Assembly: GCF_011759375.1 (NCBI RefSeq)
Contig: NZ_JAARML010000002.1
Coordinates: 496,001 to 560,000 of the forward strand
Origin: Paraflavitalea devenefica
GTDB lineage: Bacteria; Bacteroidota; Bacteroidia; Chitinophagales; Chitinophagaceae
Direction: 5' to 3'
Length of the DNA: 64,000 nt
Shown: one piece after another, positions 60,883 to 64,000 of the stretch
Layout: the number at the start of each line of letters is the position of its first letter
How positions within the stretch are numbered: position 1 is the stretch's first letter
Made by a program: the position numbers and the translations under genes
The notes under the pieces: generated by a model
What the model saw: only the letters and a program-made list of their open reading frames with translations
What the model was told of the DNA's origin: nothing
The model's database searches: none

Positions 60883-60906
60883 GGGCTTCGACAAGCTCAG
60901 CCTGAC
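60883..60906. repeat. Short palindromic intergenic element (CTTCGACAAGCTCAG type)
   Basis: The sequence GGGCTTCGACAAGCTCAGCC then TGACA has complementary ends (GGCT/AGCC) and an internal AGCT. Very similar elements occur between genes in many bacteria. Only one copy was seen in this window. Confidence 0.5.
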
Positions 60907-60924
60907 AATAAATAAGCAACAAAA

Positions 60925-60950
60925 AAGCGTTCCGTAGCCACGGAACGCTT
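60925..60950 (-). terminator. Terminator of the universal stress protein gene
   Basis: AAGCGTTCCG (60925-60934) and CGGAACGCTT (60941-60950) form a perfect 10-bp stem, followed on the minus strand by T residues, 20 bp past the stop codon. Confidence 0.9.
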
Positions 60951-60969
60951 TATACAATACAAATATATT

Positions 60970-61800
60970 TTACTCATGTATGGCGACGATAGGAATATGG
61001 CTATGGTAGGCCAGTTTTTTGGTGTGGCTGGTTTTAAACAGTCCGCCCAGGAATGAATTCTTCTTGGGAACGATGATGATGAGGTCAATGTTTTTATCCA
61101 GTGCATACTGGCTGATGGCTTCCAGGAAGTCATACTGCCTGATGAAGAAGAACTCCGGCTTATAGTCGGCCAGCATCTTTTCCAGTACGTTGATCTCTGC
61201 TTTGTACTCATCGGTCACTGCTACATAATGTTCATGGTCTACATTCACAATGTGCAGGGTAGGTTTGAAGATATCCAGTACCGATTTGATAGGCTCTACA
61301 GGCGTAGTGGTAGCTACCTCTTTGAGGTCACTGGCCAGTACCACATTTTTGATTTGCCGGAAAGTGCATTCAGGCGGAACGATCAGTACGGGGCAAAGGC
61401 CGGTATTGACCATGTTAAGGGTATTGCTGCCCATGAAGATCTGCTCCAGGCGGGTAGCGCCGGTAATGCCCATGATCACCATGTCAATATGATAATGCCG
61501 TACATAACGTTCCATATTTTCGACGAGGGAAGAGCCTGTTTCCAGCACACAATCAATGGATGTGCCGCCAGCAAATGGTTGTATTTCTGTTTTTAAGTTT
61601 TGCAGGGCAGTACCCAGTACTATCGCCCTGTCATCATCAGTTTCTGTGAGCAGGGAACCGTCTGAACCTGCTGCTATTTTATCGGACACATTGTAGAGAA
61701 TGATGTTTGCATCCTTTACTCCTGCCGCCACCTGTGCCGCGAATTTGGCAGCATTTTTTGAAGTATCGGAGAAATCAGTAGGAACGAGAAATTTTTTCAT
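60970..61800 (-). CDS. Tandem-domain universal stress protein
   Basis: The 276-residue cytoplasmic protein consists of two Usp domains (about 1-142 and 150-276). The first has the start FLVPTDFSDTSKNA and an ATP-binding-type MGITGATRLEQIFMGSNT loop; the second has a degenerate version (VPKKNSFLGGLFKTSHT). Such proteins respond to starvation and stress. A -7-like TATCTTTC lies at plus 61819-61826, and a heptad repeat just upstream (61836-61863) occupies its likely promoter region. Confidence 0.92.
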   Translation of the reverse strand: MKKFLVPTDFSDTSKNAAKFAAQVAAGVKDANIILYNVSDKIAAGSDGSLLTETDDDRAIVLGTALQNLKTEIQPFAGGTSIDCVLETGSSLVENMERYVRHYHIDMVIMGITGATRLEQIFMGSNTLNMVNTGLCPVLIVPPECTFRQIKNVVLASDLKEVATTTPVEPIKSVLDIFKPTLHIVNVDHEHYVAVTDEYKAEINVLEKMLADYKPEFFFIRQYDFLEAISQYALDKNIDLIIIVPKKNSFLGGLFKTSHTKKLAYHSHIPIVAIHE

Positions 61801-61835
61801 GTGTTCGTTAGTTTTTTTGAAAGATACGGGAATCC

Positions 61836-61863
61836 CGGCAATCGTGAATCGGCAACCGGCAAT
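61836..61863. repeat. Heptad repeat, word CGGCAAY
   Basis: CGGCAAT, CGTGAAT, CGGCAAC and CGGCAAT run at exact 7-bp spacing. A second, looser set (CAGCAAC, CGATTGC, GGATTGC) lies at 61943-61963 and could pair with it. The same word occurs in reverse complement at 8849-8876. It lies between the divergent stress-protein and hexosaminidase genes. Confidence 0.6.
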
Positions 61864-62057
61864 AGTCCCTGATAAAATATTTTGGCCTACTGTTGGCTGC
61901 TGCCGGACTAAGAATCAGCATTTAATTGGCTTTTAAGGATTTCAGCAACCGATTGCGGATTGCTCCCGTCCGTTGACGGGACCGATGCCGACTTTGGTTT
62001 GTCCAATAATTCCCTATTTTTAGAACCATTATCCAGTTTGTAATAAATTATCGACTT

Positions 62058-63980
62058 ATGAAAAGAGGGATCCTTGCTATTGTTCCTGTTCTTGCTGCAC
62101 TAACGACGTTTGCCCGGCAGACTGCCGAAATTGCGATCATTCCGCAACCTGTATCGCTGGAAAAGCGGGAGGGGCAGTTCCTGTTCAATGCTCAAACCCG
62201 TATTGAAGCTGCCGACCGTAACCCGGATGCTATCCGGGTAGCTACTTTTTTTGCCGAGCAGGTGCGCAAAGCCACTGGTTATGCTGCTGTGGTACAAAGC
62301 ACGGCTGCCGCCACCCGTACGAATGTGATCAGTTTTACCCTGAATAAAGGAGAGGAAGCCGACCTGGGCAATGAAGGTTATCGACTGGAGGTATGGGCTA
62401 CCGGCGCCACGGTGAAGGCCAATAAGGTTGCCGGCCTGTTCTATGGCATGCAAAGCCTGTTGCAATTGTTCCCCAAAGAGATTGAAGGAAAAACGGTTGT
62501 GAGCAAAAAAAGCTGGGCATTACCGGCTGTGCGGATCACTGATTATCCCCGCTTTGGATGGAGGGGATTGATGTTTGATGTATCGCGCCATTTTTTCACC
62601 AAGCAGGAGGTGAAACAGTTTATTGATGAGATGGTAAAGTATAAATACAACCTGCTGCACCTGCACCTGACAGACGACCAGGGCTGGCGCGTAGAGATCA
62701 AGAGCCTGCCGAAGTTGACAGAAGTAGGCGCCTGGAGGGTAGATAAAACCGGTACGTTTGGCTCGTTCTCCAATCCCGAGCCTAATGAGCCACGCACTTA
62801 TGGCGGATTTTATACCCAGGAAGATATTAAGGAGCTGGTACAGTATGCCGGCGACCGGTTTGTGAATATCCTTCCCGAGATTGATATACCCGGCCATAGC
62901 ATGGCGATGGTGGCCGCTTACCCGGAGCTTTCCTGCACACCAGGTACTTACCGGGTGAATTCCGGCGAGAAGTTTATGCAATGGAATGGTGATGGTACTT
63001 TTTATGCGTTGATCGATAATACCCTTTGCCCGGCCAATGAAAATGTGTACACGGTGCTGGATAAGGTGTTTACAGAAGTAGCAGAGCTGTTCCCCTTTGG
63101 TTATATCCACATGGGCGGTGATGAGTGCGCCAAGAATTTCTGGGAAAAAAGCGATGCCATCAAACAACTGATGCAGAAAGAGAAGCTGAAAGATATGCAT
63201 GAGGTGCAAAGCTATTTCGTAAAGCGGGTGGGTAAGATCATTGAAGCCAAAGGTAAAAAGATGATGGGCTGGGATGAGATACTGGAAGGCGGACTGGCCC
63301 CCGGCGCTGCCGTGATGAGTTGGAGAGGCATCAAGGGAGGCAAGGAAGCTGCTGCTGCCGGACATGAGGTAGTGATGAGCCCTAATACGAACGTGTATAT
63401 TGACCTGATGCAGGGAGATGCTGCTATCGAGCCGCCTGTATATAAGAGCGTGTTGTTAAAAAGCGCCTACCAGTTTGAGCCGGTGCCAGAGGGCGTGAAT
63501 CCTTCCCTGATCAAAGGCGGACAAGCCAATTTGTGGACAGAGCAGGTGTACAATATGCGCCATGCGCAGTATATGACCTGGCCACGGGCTTTTGCAGTGG
63601 CAGAAGCGGTATGGAGCCCCAAGACAAAGAAAGACTGGAATAATTTCATTGGCAGGGTAGAGCAGCATTTCCTGCGCTATGATGTGGCGGAGAAAAAGTA
63701 TGCGCCCAGCATGTATGACCCTATCATTGATGCTTCCAAAGACGCAGCGGGCGTGTTGAAAGTAGCATTAACCACCGAAGTGGAAGGGTTGGATATTTAC
63801 TACAGTTTCGACAATTCCTTCCCCGACCGTTTCTATCCCAAATATAACGGCGCCCTCACACCGCCCAAAGATGCGGTAACCCTTAAGGTCATTACCTATA
63901 AAGGCAAACAGGAAGTAGGGCGGCAGATAGCCATCCCGGTAGCGGAGTTGGTGAAACGGGCGGATAAGAAGAAGAAATAA
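62058..63980 (+). CDS. Exported GH20 beta-N-acetylhexosaminidase
   Basis: The 640-residue protein cleaves terminal N-acetylglucosamine or galactosamine from chitin fragments or glycans. A signal peptide is followed by the GH20b N-terminal domain (about 25-155) and the GH20 TIM barrel. Asp355 and Glu356 in HMGGDECAK form the substrate-assisted catalytic pair; NLLHLHLTDDQGWRVEI and MGWDEIL are typical. The C-terminal ~90 residues fit a chitobiase/hexosaminidase C-terminal domain. The protein ends in a Lys-rich stretch (ADKKKK). A heptad repeat begins right after the stop. Confidence 0.95.
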   Translation: MKRGILAIVPVLAALTTFARQTAEIAIIPQPVSLEKREGQFLFNAQTRIEAADRNPDAIRVATFFAEQVRKATGYAAVVQSTAAATRTNVISFTLNKGEEADLGNEGYRLEVWATGATVKANKVAGLFYGMQSLLQLFPKEIEGKTVVSKKSWALPAVRITDYPRFGWRGLMFDVSRHFFTKQEVKQFIDEMVKYKYNLLHLHLTDDQGWRVEIKSLPKLTEVGAWRVDKTGTFGSFSNPEPNEPRTYGGFYTQEDIKELVQYAGDRFVNILPEIDIPGHSMAMVAAYPELSCTPGTYRVNSGEKFMQWNGDGTFYALIDNTLCPANENVYTVLDKVFTEVAELFPFGYIHMGGDECAKNFWEKSDAIKQLMQKEKLKDMHEVQSYFVKRVGKIIEAKGKKMMGWDEILEGGLAPGAAVMSWRGIKGGKEAAAAGHEVVMSPNTNVYIDLMQGDAAIEPPVYKSVLLKSAYQFEPVPEGVNPSLIKGGQANLWTEQVYNMRHAQYMTWPRAFAVAEAVWSPKTKKDWNNFIGRVEQHFLRYDVAEKKYAPSMYDPIIDASKDAAGVLKVALTTEVEGLDIYYSFDNSFPDRFYPKYNGALTPPKDAVTLKVITYKGKQEVGRQIAIPVAELVKRADKKKK

Positions 63981-63981
63981 A

Positions 63982-64000
63982 AGAATCCAGAATATAGAAT
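63982..64000. repeat. Heptad repeat cut by the window end, word AGAATNN
   Basis: AGAATCC, AGAATAT and AGAAT follow at 7-bp spacing right after the hexosaminidase stop codon. It is the reverse complement of the TTCTGNA word at 47159-47193 and continues past the window. Confidence 0.6.

Overview
The window looks like chromosomal DNA of a Bacteroidota bacterium, most likely family Chitinophagaceae. The grounds are TonB-dependent receptors with N-terminal carboxypeptidase-regulatory domains, a C-terminal type 9 secretion sorting domain, a TamB-like protein, lipoproteins with short lipoboxes, promoters fitting TTG-N19/20-TAnnTTTG, and almost no Shine-Dalgarno sequences. The genus cannot be fixed from sequence alone. 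No rRNA, tRNA, CRISPR array, transposase or integrase was seen. Layout: 1-7 kb holds ferritin, a DUF486 membrane protein, an Asp-box repeat protein, a secreted Xaa-Pro aminopeptidase, two convergent overlapping membrane proteins and a membrane transglutaminase. 7-12 kb holds a divergent GAPDH, a secreted protein and an operon of glutamine amidotransferase, ATP-grasp-like protein and cupin. 12-21 kb is mostly exported hydrolases: SGNH hydrolase, phosphodiesterase, amidohydrolase, amidase and an M43 metalloprotease with a sorting tail. 21-26 kb holds a carboxylate-amine ligase plus ATP-grasp operon, divergent from an esterase, then an astacin-like lipoprotein. 26-34 kb holds a small orphan protein behind a phased repeat array and two large receptors. 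34-40 kb holds ribBA and TamB. 40-54 kb holds a DUF3800 gene, a DinB-like protein, gamma-glutamyltransferase, a third receptor, and a run of M14 peptidase, PIG-L deacetylase, two tiny membrane proteins and a sodium:solute symporter. 54-64 kb holds an AT-rich HipA-like kinase/DUF3037 pair, the second copy of the orphan family with its own phased array, a permuted acyl-carrier-like membrane protein, a TPMT-like methyltransferase, threonine synthase with an adjacent LysR regulator, a universal stress protein and a GH20 hexosaminidase. Overall the window suggests an organism that degrades external protein, peptide and amino-sugar polymers and imports the products through TonB receptors. The most unusual signals are non-coding. 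First, two unlinked paralogous small proteins (26287 and 56760) each sit behind degenerate arrays with an exact 11-bp period at matching distances. Second, at least ten intergenic sites carry degenerate 7-bp-period arrays, often as two four-heptad arms of a hairpin, with the same words reused at distant sites. Other leads are a split amidoligase gene set, a circularly permuted acyl-carrier-like protein, two unrecognised small membrane genes, and a palindrome placed like a LysR site ahead of thrC.
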